From Thermoflexales bacterium (GTDB taxonomy: Bacteria > Chloroflexota > Anaerolineae > Fen-1058): a DNA stretch of 5,445 nt. The notes under the pieces are model-generated. The model was not told where the DNA came from, did no database searches, and saw nothing but the letters and a program-made list of their open reading frames with translations. The DNA lies in contig JADGQE010000281.1 in NCBI GenBank assembly GCA_017882055.1, forward strand, positions 1 through 5,445, given 5' to 3'. Below, piece after piece: positions 1-5,317 of the stretch. The translations under genes and the position numbers were made by a program. Position 1 is the stretch's first letter. Each line of letters begins with the position of its first letter.

Positions 1-159
1 TCCGAAGCCGTGCTGCATGGTCAACCTTTACCACTGGCGATGAGTGTGCCGCTCGTCGTGATGGCCCTTGCCGTGATCGTCATCGGCGTGTGGCCGAGTC
101 TACTGCAGGGTTTGACCGGACCAGCAGGCAACGCACTACTGAAGGCTTTTGGCGTCTAA
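1..159 (+). CDS. C-terminal end of antiporter-like proton-channel subunit (NuoL/M/N, HycC/MrpD type), partial
   Basis: Only the last 52 residues are in the window; the frame is open from base 1 to a TAA at 157-159. The visible piece starts SEAVLHGQPLP, then has a hydrophobic helix at about residues 14-36 (MSVPLVVMALAVIVIGVWPS) and a short tail. A 'P..MS.PL...A......G..P' pattern before the last membrane helix is typical of the C-terminal end of the NuoL/NuoM/NuoN and MrpA/D family, which form the proton or sodium channels of complex I and group 4 hydrogenases. It lies 35 bp upstream of a NuoA-like gene in the same direction, so it is very likely the upstream member of the same operon. The fragment is too short to tell which paralogue it is. 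The family call rests on hydrophobic pattern and context. Confidence 0.72.
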   Translation, partial: SEAVLHGQPLPLAMSVPLVVMALAVIVIGVWPSLLQGLTGPAGNALLKAFGV

Positions 160-180
160 CCGACTTGATTCGTTTTTTAA

Positions 181-186
181 AAAGGA
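181..186 (+). promoter_or_regulatory. Ribosome binding site deciding the start at 195
   Basis: AAAGGA lies 8 nt before the ATG at 195. The longer in-frame ATG at 90 would overlap the upstream gene by 70 bp, would add a polar N-terminus unlike NuoA proteins, and has no similar site. The 195 start is therefore preferred. Confidence 0.7.
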
Positions 187-194
187 TCATTGAC

Positions 195-506
195 ATGGAA
201 GTAATCCTCGTTCCACCGATTGCATTTGTGATCTATCTGGCGCTGTCGGCGATCTTGTCCGGCTTTGGCAAGATATTGGCCGGCAAATCATCGACTTCGG
301 CCCTGAAAACCAGCACCTACGCCAGCGGCGAAGAACAGCTCACCAGCCACGCCATGCCCGGCTATCGAACCTTCTTCGTGATGGCGCTCTTTTTCGCCAT
401 TCTGCACCTGGGCGTGCTGATGCTGGGCAGTAGCAACCTGGCGCCGATGGCGGGCGTGTATTTAATCGGATTGATACTCGCGTTGATCGCATTGATACTG
501 GGGTAG
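195..506 (+). CDS. NuoA-like small membrane subunit of the hydrogenase
   Basis: A 103-residue membrane protein with three likely helices: about residues 3-25, 58-78 and 82-102. Between helices 1 and 2 there is a polar loop with TYASGEEQLTSH, followed by PGYRTFFVMALFFAILHLGVL. This lines up with the NuoA (complex I chain 3) pattern, in which a Y/F-E-x-G loop precedes a basic residue and a 'FY..A..F..FD.E' helix. NuoA helps form the junction between the hydrophilic arm and the membrane arm. Two differences from NuoA stand out: the Asp and Glu of the second helix (FDVE in E. coli) correspond to His71 and Gly73, and the protein is shorter than most NuoA proteins (roughly 115-150 residues). It lies between an antiporter-like subunit and the NuoB-like subunit, as expected for a complex component. 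The NuoA assignment is by eye. It could instead be a hydrogenase-specific membrane protein of the same fold. Confidence 0.7.
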   Translation: MEVILVPPIAFVIYLALSAILSGFGKILAGKSSTSALKTSTYASGEEQLTSHAMPGYRTFFVMALFFAILHLGVLMLGSSNLAPMAGVYLIGLILALIALILG

Positions 507-534
507 GGATGAGGGATGAAGGCGGCGCCTGGCG

Positions 535-564
535 GCCCACCCCGCCTTCGGCGGGGGCATGGGC
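535..564 (+). repeat. Bulged hairpin repeat, copy A
   Basis: A 30-nt palindromic unit. The outer 5-bp stem is GCCCA (535-539) with TGGGC (560-564), the inner 7-bp stem is CCCCGCC (540-546) with GGCGGGG (550-556), the loop is TTC, and a 3-nt bulge GCA (557-559) lies on the 3' side only. It is preceded by GGCGCCTGGCGG (524-535), which is also found just before copy B at 5389-5400. The same 5 + 7 bp design with a one-sided 3-nt bulge recurs at 4916-4945 (- strand) and 5400-5429. Confidence 0.82.
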
Positions 565-601
565 AAGGATGAAGCCTAAAGATTCATGGGGTTTCATCCT
601 T
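565..601 (+). repeat. Inner inverted repeat competing with the outer heptamer stem
   Basis: AAGGATGAAGCC (565-576) pairs with GGTTTCATCCTT (590-601) over 12 positions, with one G-T wobble, around a 13-nt loop. Bases 598-601 are also part of the right arm of the larger 507-522/598-613 pair, so in RNA the two stems could not fully form together. It has no T tract and is not a standard terminator. Confidence 0.6.
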
Positions 602-647
602 CATCCCTCATCCTTCACCCTTCATCCTTTCAGAACAGAGGCACCGT

Positions 648-1109
648 ATGGCACTTAGCCTGACCGAAACCTGGCAAAACACTCTGGCTTCCATCAAGAC
701 CTGGGCGTTCACCAATTCGCCGTGGGCCATTCACTACAACAGCGGATCGTGCAACGGCTGTGACATCGAGATCCTCGCGACGTTGACGCCGCGTTACGAT
801 CTGGAGCGCTTCGGCGTGATATTGCAAGGCAGCCCGCGCCATGCCGATGTATTGATTTGCACCGGCCCGGTCACACTGCAATCGCGCGATCGATTGAAGC
901 GCACCTACGAGCAAATGCCCGATCCGAAATTCGTCGTCGCGGTCGGCTCGTGCGCCACCTCGGGCGGCGTGTTTCTGGGCTGCTATGGCGTCGTCGGCCA
1001 CATCGACGAAGTGATCCCCGTCAACGCCTATATTCCCGGCTGCCCGCCGCGACCGGAAGCTATCATCGACGGTGTCGTGAAATTGCTGCAAAGTCTTCAG
1101 AAGAAATAA
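648..1109 (+). CDS. [NiFe] hydrogenase small subunit, NuoB/HycG-like
   Basis: A 153-residue NuoB-family protein that carries one [4Fe-4S] cluster and passes electrons to or from the NiFe site of the large subunit in the hydrophilic arm. The expected ligand pattern is complete: Cys35 and Cys38 in GSCNGCDIE, Cys102 in VGSCATSGG, and Cys132 in PGCPPRPE. NuoB of complex I uses a CC pair at the first position; the CxxC spacing here is the form seen in group 4 hydrogenases. Length is usual for short hydrogenase-type NuoB proteins. No signal peptide is seen, so the protein should face the cytoplasm. The start is supported by AGAGG (637-641) with a 6-nt spacer. The gene follows a repeat-rich 141-bp gap and is followed after 79 bp by the large-subunit fusion. 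Extra cysteines (71 and 112) are not part of the known ligand set. Confidence 0.93.
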   Translation: MALSLTETWQNTLASIKTWAFTNSPWAIHYNSGSCNGCDIEILATLTPRYDLERFGVILQGSPRHADVLICTGPVTLQSRDRLKRTYEQMPDPKFVVAVGSCATSGGVFLGCYGVVGHIDEVIPVNAYIPGCPPRPEAIIDGVVKLLQSLQKK

Positions 1110-1136
1110 GGAAATGATCGAAGTTGGAAAGGCAGT

Positions 1137-1166
1137 GGTGGGCCACGCCGCAGCGGCCCGCCCGCC
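1137..1166 (+). repeat. GC-rich hairpin before the large-subunit gene
   Basis: GGTGGGC (1137-1143) pairs with GCCCGCC (1160-1166), with one G-T pair, and inside it GCCG (1147-1150) pairs with CGGC (1154-1157). It sits between the small- and large-subunit genes, ending 10 nt before the ribosome binding site. It has no T tract. It is 30 nt long like the bulged hairpins, but the layout differs, so I do not count it as a family member. Confidence 0.5.
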
Positions 1167-1176
1167 TTCAACTCTC

Positions 1177-1183
1177 AGAGGAG
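1177..1183 (+). promoter_or_regulatory. Ribosome binding site deciding the start at 1189
   Basis: AGAGGAG lies 5 nt before the ATG at 1189. An upstream in-frame ATG at 1114 has only a crowded AAGGA next to it, and the 25 extra residues would be encoded largely by the GC-rich hairpin segment. The 1189 start also gives a clean beta-strand start (MKAVLVFIDG). Confidence 0.8.
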
Positions 1184-1188
1184 CAAAC

Positions 1189-3309
1189 ATGAAAGCGGTT
1201 TTAGTCTTCATCGATGGTATCTTAGCCGATTGGCGTCAGCGGCAGCATCTGGGCGGCATGCCTGATTTCTACAAGCGCGAAGTCGTCATGAAGGACATGC
1301 CCGTAGCGGGCGCCGTAGGCTGCATGCAAGAGCTGGCCCAACGTTATCAGCTCGTGTATATCGGCGCGCGGCCCGAATCGGCGCAGGCCGTGACCGAAGA
1401 ATGGCTGCAAGCGGCCCATTTCCCGAAGGGACCAGTCTATACGGCCAGGACGCATGCAGATCGGCTCGTGCTGGCCAGGCAACTGAAAGATCAATTTGAG
1501 TTTGCCGGCGGCATTGGCACACGCTGGAACGACAACCAACTCCATCTGGAATTAGGCTGTCTGAGCATCATCTTGAAAGAATTCGAGATCGAGTGGGATA
1601 CCGTCCGGCGATATTTACTGGGCAAAGAATACACTGCGCTGCAAACAGCCCTGACGCTGCTCACGCCCTGGGCCAAAGCCACCAGCCAACCCGAGACGAA
1701 TCGACTCGACGTGACGATCGAGGCGAACGATCTGATCCCGGCGGTGAAAGCCATCCACGCTTCGCACTGGGGCTACCTGGCCGCCATCACCGGCCTCGAT
1801 CCAGCCACGCCCGCCAAACCTGCGCCGGCCGGCCAAACGGCGGTGGCCGAAGGTACGCTTCAAGCGTTATACCACTTTTGTGCCGGCGCAATCATCGTCA
1901 CCTTGCGCACTCACACCTCGCGGGCAGATGCCAGACTGACGAGTATCTGCGGCGTTATACCCGCGGCCAGTTTGTTCGAACGCGAATTGAGCGAGATGTT
2001 CGGCATTACGCTCACGGGCCTGCCTCATCCCGATCGGCTGCTGCTGCCCGACGAGTGGCCGGATGGAGTGTATCCGCTGCGCAAGGATTTCGATCCGGCG
2101 CAGATACAGCTCAAACCGGTCGCCGTCGCCTCGAACGGCAAGAACGGCAAGAGCGGCAAGTTCATCGTGCCGATCGGTCCGCAGCACCCTGCCTTGAAAG
2201 AGCCGGGGCATTTTGAATTCGAGGTTGACGGCGAGACCGTGACCGGTGCGTCAGTCCGATTGGGGTACGTGCATCGCGGCATCGAACGCGCCACCGAAGA
2301 ACGCAACTGGACCCAAAATCTTTATCTGCTCGAGCGCATCTGCGGCATCTGCTCGCATCATCACGCGTTTGCTTATGCGCTGGGCGTCGAGAAGTTGGCC
2401 GGCGTTGAAGCCCCGCCGCGCGCGCAGGCGATCCGCGAACTGGCCGCCGGTCTCGAACGCATTCACAGTCACCTCCTGTGGCTGGGCGTCGCGGCGCACG
2501 AAGCCGGGTTCGAGACGCTCTTCATGTACTCCTGGCGCGATCGCGAAACCGTGATGGATATACTGGAAGCCTTCACGGGCAATCGCGTGAATTACTCGGT
2601 CAACGTGCTGGGCGGTGTGAAGCTCGACATGACCGACGAGATCGCCGCTTCGATCCGGCGCGGCCTTGATTTCCTGGAAGAGCGCACACACCATTATCTC
2701 AAAGTCGTCACGACCGATCAGGCTTTCCTGCGCCGGACGCGCGGCGTCGGCACACTGACTAAAGAACAGGCCGAAGAGTTTGGCGTGGTCGGGCCGATGG
2801 CCCGCGCGTCGGGCTTAACGCGCGATATCCGGGTTGAATCGCCCTATGGCGCCTATAAGCTGTTCCCCATCGAATTCGTCATGGAAACCGCCGGCGATCT
2901 CGAAGCGAAATTCATCGTGCGGCTGAGAGAACTCTTCGAGAGTTACAAAGCGATCCGCAATATTCTCGATCATCTGCCGGTGGGCGATCTGACCGCACGC
3001 ATGCCGCGCAAGATACCCGCCGGTGAAACGGTCAGCCGGGTTGAAGCGCCGCGCGGCGAACTGTTCTACTACATTCAAAGCAGCGGCGGCGAAATGCCCG
3101 CCCGCGTCAAAGTTCGCACCCCCAGCCTGTGCAATTTCTCATCGGTGCTGCAAGTGGCCGTCGGCCATCAACTGGCCGATATGCCGATGCTGCTGGCCGG
3201 GATCGATCCGTGCTTCTCCTGCAACGATCGCATGGTCGTTATCAACGGCGATGAGACCTGGACGTGGGAACAGCTGCGACGGTACGGCATTGAATATTAC
3301 AAGAAGTAA
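1189..3309 (+). CDS. Group 4 [NiFe] hydrogenase large subunit: HAD-like + NuoC + NuoD fusion (HycE-like)
   Basis: A 706-residue three-part protein with no internal stop. Residues 1-145 look like a HAD-superfamily domain related to polynucleotide-phosphatase-like members: VFIDGIL (6-12), VYIGARPES (56-64) with TEEWL after it, and GIGTRWNDN (108-116). The motif I nucleophile Asp position is Phe7, and other acidic or hydroxyl positions are also changed, so it is probably not catalytic. Residues about 173-301 are NuoC (30-kDa subunit) with the signature ERELSEMFGI and a PDEWP...YPLRKDF end. A short Asn-Gly-Lys linker (316-325) leads to NuoD (325-706). Nickel ligands are complete: Cys385 and Cys388 in RICGICSHH, and Cys675 and Cys678 in DPCFSCNDR. 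The protein ends 25 residues after Arg681, matching the HycE-type cleavage site. NuoC-NuoD fusion is known from HycE/HyfG; the N-terminal HAD-like part is not in those proteins. Confidence 0.92.
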   Translation: MKAVLVFIDGILADWRQRQHLGGMPDFYKREVVMKDMPVAGAVGCMQELAQRYQLVYIGARPESAQAVTEEWLQAAHFPKGPVYTARTHADRLVLARQLKDQFEFAGGIGTRWNDNQLHLELGCLSIILKEFEIEWDTVRRYLLGKEYTALQTALTLLTPWAKATSQPETNRLDVTIEANDLIPAVKAIHASHWGYLAAITGLDPATPAKPAPAGQTAVAEGTLQALYHFCAGAIIVTLRTHTSRADARLTSICGVIPAASLFERELSEMFGITLTGLPHPDRLLLPDEWPDGVYPLRKDFDPAQIQLKPVAVASNGKNGKSGKFIVPIGPQHPALKEPGHFEFEVDGETVTGASVRLGYVHRGIERATEERNWTQNLYLLERICGICSHHHAFAYALGVEKLAGVEAPPRAQAIRELAAGLERIHSHLLWLGVAAHEAGFETLFMYSWRDRETVMDILEAFTGNRVNYSVNVLGGVKLDMTDEIAASIRRGLDFLEERTHHYLKVVTTDQAFLRRTRGVGTLTKEQAEEFGVVGPMARASGLTRDIRVESPYGAYKLFPIEFVMETAGDLEAKFIVRLRELFESYKAIRNILDHLPVGDLTARMPRKIPAGETVSRVEAPRGELFYYIQSSGGEMPARVKVRTPSLCNFSSVLQVAVGHQLADMPMLLAGIDPCFSCNDRMVVINGDETWTWEQLRRYGIEYYKK

Positions 3310-3370
3310 TGCGTACAGCGTGTTGCGCAAGGAATGTTTTACGCAATACGCAATACCCAATACGCATTAC
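3306..3370 (+). repeat. Heptamer repeats forming an intergenic hairpin
   Basis: GTAATGCGTA (3306-3315) is an exact 10-bp inverted copy of TACGCATTAC (3361-3370). Inside, GCGTGTTGCG (3318-3327) pairs with CGCAATACGC (3342-3351) with one G-T wobble. The right side is made of 7-bp units: ACGCAAT 3341-3347, ACGCAAT 3348-3354, ACCCAAT 3355-3361, ACGCATT 3362-3368. The left arm includes the TAA stop of the large-subunit gene (3307-3309). It fills most of the 92-bp gap before the NuoH-like gene. The layout resembles the 507-628 repeat but with an unrelated heptamer. Confidence 0.8.
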
Positions 3371-3401
3371 GTGTCACGCAGCATGTAACATGGAGCCATT
3401 T

Positions 3402-4325
3402 ATGAACATTCTAGGTCCTATCATCAACGTGCTCTTCTTCCCCGCCGGTCTGTTTGTGCTGATCATCGGACTGGCGTACCTGTGGGTTGATCGCAAGTTG
3501 GTCGCGCAGTTCCAGAACCGGATCGGCCCCCGCTGGTTTCAGCCGCTGGCCGATGTGGTCAAACTCTTCTTCAAAGAAGAAGTCGTGCCCGACGGCGTCG
3601 ATGCGCGCTTCTTTGTCGGCCTGCCCATTCTGGCACTGGCCGCCGCGCTGACGACGGCCCTGTACGTGCCGTTGGTCGGACTGCAAGGCGCCTACAACTT
3701 TCCGGGCGATCTCATCGTGGTGGTCTATTTGCTGAGCGTCGTCACGATGTCGCTGGCGCTGGCCGGATCGAACACGGCCAGCCGCTTCTCGCTCATCGGC
3801 GCGACGCGCACGTTGACGCAGCTCTTTTCGTATGAAGCGCCCTTCCTGTTGGCGCTGCTCGGCCCGGCGATCGTGGCACACAGCTGGCAGATCAACACCA
3901 TCAATACTTACGCCGGCACGCACTGGATCCTGCTCACCCAGCCGATCGGTTTTGTGATCGCCCTGGTCGGTTTGATGGGCAAGCTGGAGCTGCCGCCCTT
4001 CGACGCGCCGGAAGCCGAAACGGAAATCGTCGCCGGGGCGATGACGGATTACAGCGGGCGCGGCCTGGCGATCTTTCAGCTGGCCAAAGCGGTCGAGATG
4101 GTCGTCGGGCTGACGTTGATCGCCGCGCTGTATCTGGGCGGCATCGGCAATCCGATCGATTTCTTCGCCAAGACGCTTATCCTGCTGCTGTTTTTGGCCG
4201 GACTGCAATCCCTGTTTACGCGTTTCCGCATCGAACAGACGGTGAAGTGGTGGCGATATGCGGCGCTGTTGGTGCTGGCGCAGTGGGTGATCATGGTCGT
4301 TTTGGGCCAGGGAGTGCTGTCATGA
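3402..4325 (+). CDS. NuoH/HycD-like membrane anchor subunit
   Basis: A 307-residue integral membrane protein of the complex I subunit 1 family. It links the hydrophilic hydrogenase arm to the ion-pumping membrane subunits. About eight helices are visible: near residues 8-28, 71-92, 103-123, 143-163, 177-193, 225-246, 257-275 and 287-303. Family motifs are clear: DRKLVAQFQNRIGPRW (30-45), QPLADVVKLFFKEE (47-60), SYEAPF (143-148) and the acidic cytoplasmic loop LPPFDAPEAETEIVAG (197-212). Length is slightly below that of complex I NuoH (about 325-350) and usual for hydrogenase forms. GGAG (3392-3395) lies 6 nt before the ATG at 3402; an in-frame ATG at 3390 is less likely because the site overlaps it. 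The stop overlaps the start of the next gene (ATGA at 4322-4325), which indicates translational coupling. Confidence 0.93.
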   Translation: MNILGPIINVLFFPAGLFVLIIGLAYLWVDRKLVAQFQNRIGPRWFQPLADVVKLFFKEEVVPDGVDARFFVGLPILALAAALTTALYVPLVGLQGAYNFPGDLIVVVYLLSVVTMSLALAGSNTASRFSLIGATRTLTQLFSYEAPFLLALLGPAIVAHSWQINTINTYAGTHWILLTQPIGFVIALVGLMGKLELPPFDAPEAETEIVAGAMTDYSGRGLAIFQLAKAVEMVVGLTLIAALYLGGIGNPIDFFAKTLILLLFLAGLQSLFTRFRIEQTVKWWRYAALLVLAQWVIMVVLGQGVLS

Positions 4326-4744
4326 AATTTGGCGCCATGCTGGGCGATATCACGCGATCCTTGTTTCGCAAGCCCTTCACTGAAAAGTATCCGTTCGAGA
4401 AGCACGCTGCGCCCGATCGGCTGCGCGGCCAGCTGACGTATCATCCGGAGAAGTGCACCGGCTGCGGCCTGTGCAACAAAGACTGCCCATCGGACGCGAT
4501 CGAATTGATCACGATCGACAAGAAGGCCAAGCGCTTCGTGCTGCGCTACGACATGGCGCGCTGTACGTTCTGCGCGCAGTGCGTGCAAAACTGCCGCTTT
4601 GAGTGCCTGGGCATGTCACACGATCAGTGGGAACTGGCGGCCTTGACGCGCGAGCCGTTCACGGTGTACTACGGAAAAGACGAGGATGTCCAGACCATTG
4701 TGGAGCGATTCGCTCACCCAAAAACGGACGAGCCTGCGCAGTAA
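4322..4744 (+). CDS. NuoI/HycF-like 2x[4Fe-4S] ferredoxin subunit
   Basis: A 140-residue iron-sulfur protein, likely the electron-transfer subunit between an external donor or acceptor and the small subunit. The first cluster motif is Cys45, 48, 51 and 55 (KCTGCGLCNKDCP); the second is Cys81, 84, 87 and 91 (RCTFCAQCVQNC), without the usual following proline. Each run of three plus the remote fourth cysteine gives two [4Fe-4S] clusters. An additional Cys95 follows. The N-terminal part RSLFRKPFTEKYPF...RLRGQLTYHPEKC resembles the amphipathic N-terminus of NuoI, which docks on the membrane arm. It starts inside the stop of the NuoH-like gene, with GGAG (4311-4314) 7 nt upstream. The last base of its final sense codon and its TAA stop lie within the left end of a short repeat element (4741-4790), so the natural C-terminus may have been altered by that insertion. 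Confidence 0.93.
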   Translation: MKFGAMLGDITRSLFRKPFTEKYPFEKHAAPDRLRGQLTYHPEKCTGCGLCNKDCPSDAIELITIDKKAKRFVLRYDMARCTFCAQCVQNCRFECLGMSHDQWELAALTREPFTVYYGKDEDVQTIVERFAHPKTDEPAQ

Positions 4745-4790
4745 GGGCGACGGGAGCACTGCACCGCATGTGTTCATGAATCGCCCCTAC
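4741..4790 (+). mobile_element. 50-bp MITE-like element with GTAAGGGCGA / TCGCCCCTAC ends
   Basis: The ends GTAAGGGCGA (4741-4750) and TCGCCCCTAC (4781-4790) are inverted copies with 9 of 10 matches. The inner part includes GCACTGCACCG (4756-4766), whose reverse complement occurs at 5375-5385 next to hairpin copy B. The terminal bases match those of the larger element at 4884-4977 (GTAGGG...CCCCTAC). It fills the whole gap between the ferredoxin and protease genes and holds the ferredoxin stop (4742-4744) and the likely protease ATG (4776). No transposase is present and no target duplication was recognised. Confidence 0.68.
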
Positions 4791-5309
4791 CCATCCCTGC
4801 GCGTCGCGATCGTCGGCATCGGCCATGAACTGCGCGGCGATGACGCGGCCGGGGTAAGTGTAGCAAGATCTTTGCAATCGGCGGTAGGGACAATTCACCC
4901 TGGCACTGCCCGCCACGCCATATCCCGGCCAAAGGCCGGGTGGCGCGCAGGCGGGGGCAAGTGTGAATTGCCCCTACTTGTTATTGATGCGGGTGCGGCA
5001 CCCGAAAATTTCACCGGGCCGCTGCGCCGTTTTGATCCCGACCTGGTGCTGCTGATCGACGCCGCACAGCTGAACGAAGCACCCGGCTCGATCCGCTGGC
5101 TCGACTGGCAAGAGACTTCGGGCTTAAGCGCATCGACGCACACGCTGCCGCCCCACGTTCTGGCTGAATACCTGGTCAACGAACTGGGCTGCGAAGTGGC
5201 GTTGATCGGCATTCAACCCCAGGGCGACGAGTTCGACGCACCGCTCTCACCGCCGGTGCAGCAAGCCGTCGATGAGCTGGTGCGGACTTTAGAGCGGTTT
5301 CTGAGTTGA
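4776..5309 (+). CDS. hycI: Hydrogenase maturation protease, HycI/HybD family, with repeat-encoded insertion
   Basis: A 177-residue endopeptidase of the HycI/HybD (M52) family, which removes the C-terminal peptide of the large subunit after nickel insertion; the predicted target is Arg681-Met682 of the large subunit in this operon. Recognisable parts are the N-terminal strand and turn VAIVGIGHELRGDDAAG (10-26), whose Asp22/Asp23 region holds the first metal ligand; VLLIDAAQ with the second Asp; and STHTLPP with the conserved His. The end region CEVALIGIQP is also typical. Residues 37-67 (VGTIHPG... to ...CELPL) are encoded by a repeat element (4884-4977) and separate RSLQ from LLVIDAG, making the protein longer than HycI (about 156 in E. 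coli). ATG 4776 and an in-frame GTG 4770 both lie in a second repeat, with no close ribosome binding site. Function may be kept, as all key residues are present. Confidence 0.87.
   Translation: MNRPYPSLRVAIVGIGHELRGDDAAGVSVARSLQSAVGTIHPGTARHAISRPKAGWRAGGGKCELPLLVIDAGAAPENFTGPLRRFDPDLVLLIDAAQLNEAPGSIRWLDWQETSGLSASTHTLPPHVLAEYLVNELGCEVALIGIQPQGDEFDAPLSPPVQQAVDELVRTLERFLS
4884..4977 (-). mobile_element. 94-bp MITE-like element inside the protease gene
   Basis: The ends GTAGGGACAATTCAC (4884-4898) and GTGAATTGCCCCTAC (4963-4977) are inverted copies with 14 of 15 matches. The pairing continues inward with GCCCGCC and GGCGGG tracts, and the centre is bulged hairpin copy C. It begins exactly at a codon boundary (codon 37) and contains no stop in the reading frame. 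Its length is not a multiple of three, so the insertion must have come with extra or lost bases. No clear target duplication is seen. Strand follows the orientation of the hairpin relative to copies A and B. Confidence 0.78.
4916..4945 (-). repeat. Bulged hairpin repeat, copy C
   Basis: Read on the - strand: outer stem CGCCA/TGGCG, inner stem CCCGGCC/GGCCGGG, loop TTT, and a 3-nt bulge ATA on the 3' side. The layout and lengths are identical to copies A and B while the stem bases differ in matched pairs. It is preceded on the - strand by CGCCTG, the same box found before copies A and B. It lies inside the protease coding sequence. Confidence 0.82.
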
Positions 5310-5317
5310 TTTACGGT

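Larger units (their letters stand above)
507..628 (+). repeat. Heptamer repeat region with long inverted repeat
   Basis: This is almost the whole 141-bp gap between the NuoA-like and NuoB-like genes. The left arm 507-522 (GGATGAGGGATGAAGG) is an exact 16-bp inverted copy of 598-613. The right side consists of five 7-bp units in a row, 594-628: TCATCCT, TCATCCC, TCATCCT, TCACCCT, TCATCCT. The left side has two units in the opposite orientation (GGGATGA at 506-512 and 513-519). A bulged hairpin (535-564) and a second inverted pair (565-576 with 590-601) lie between the arms. The left arm begins right at the TAG stop of the upstream gene. Tandem heptamers of this type are known from cyanobacteria and occur in other bacteria; their function is unknown. 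Confidence 0.85.

Noticed and set aside
90..194. Longer N-terminus for the NuoA-like gene from ATG 90
   Set aside because: It overlaps the upstream gene by 70 bp, encodes a polar segment unlike NuoA, and the ATG at 195 has a well-placed AAAGGA.
594..628. CRISPR-like array from the 7-bp units
   Set aside because: Units are only 7 bp and directly adjacent, with no spacers.
1114..1188. Longer N-terminus for the large-subunit fusion from ATG 1114
   Set aside because: The extra 25 residues come mostly from a GC-rich hairpin, and the 1189 start has a strong AGAGGAG at 5 nt.
630..1211. 193-residue open frame on the - strand
   Set aside because: It is antisense to the NuoB-like gene with its complete cluster ligands and has no recognisable domain.
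2136..2160. Tandem Asn-Gly-Lys-like codon repeat
   Set aside because: It is a short flexible linker between the NuoC and NuoD domains, not a DNA repeat element or CRISPR unit.
1189..3309. Complex I NuoCD instead of a hydrogenase
   Set aside because: All four nickel-ligand cysteines (385, 388, 675, 678) are present and a hydrogenase maturation protease follows in the operon.
3411..4208. 265-residue open frame on the - strand
   Set aside because: It is opposite the clear NuoH-like gene; its Arg/Gln/Asp-rich composition is what the antisense of a hydrophobic membrane gene gives.
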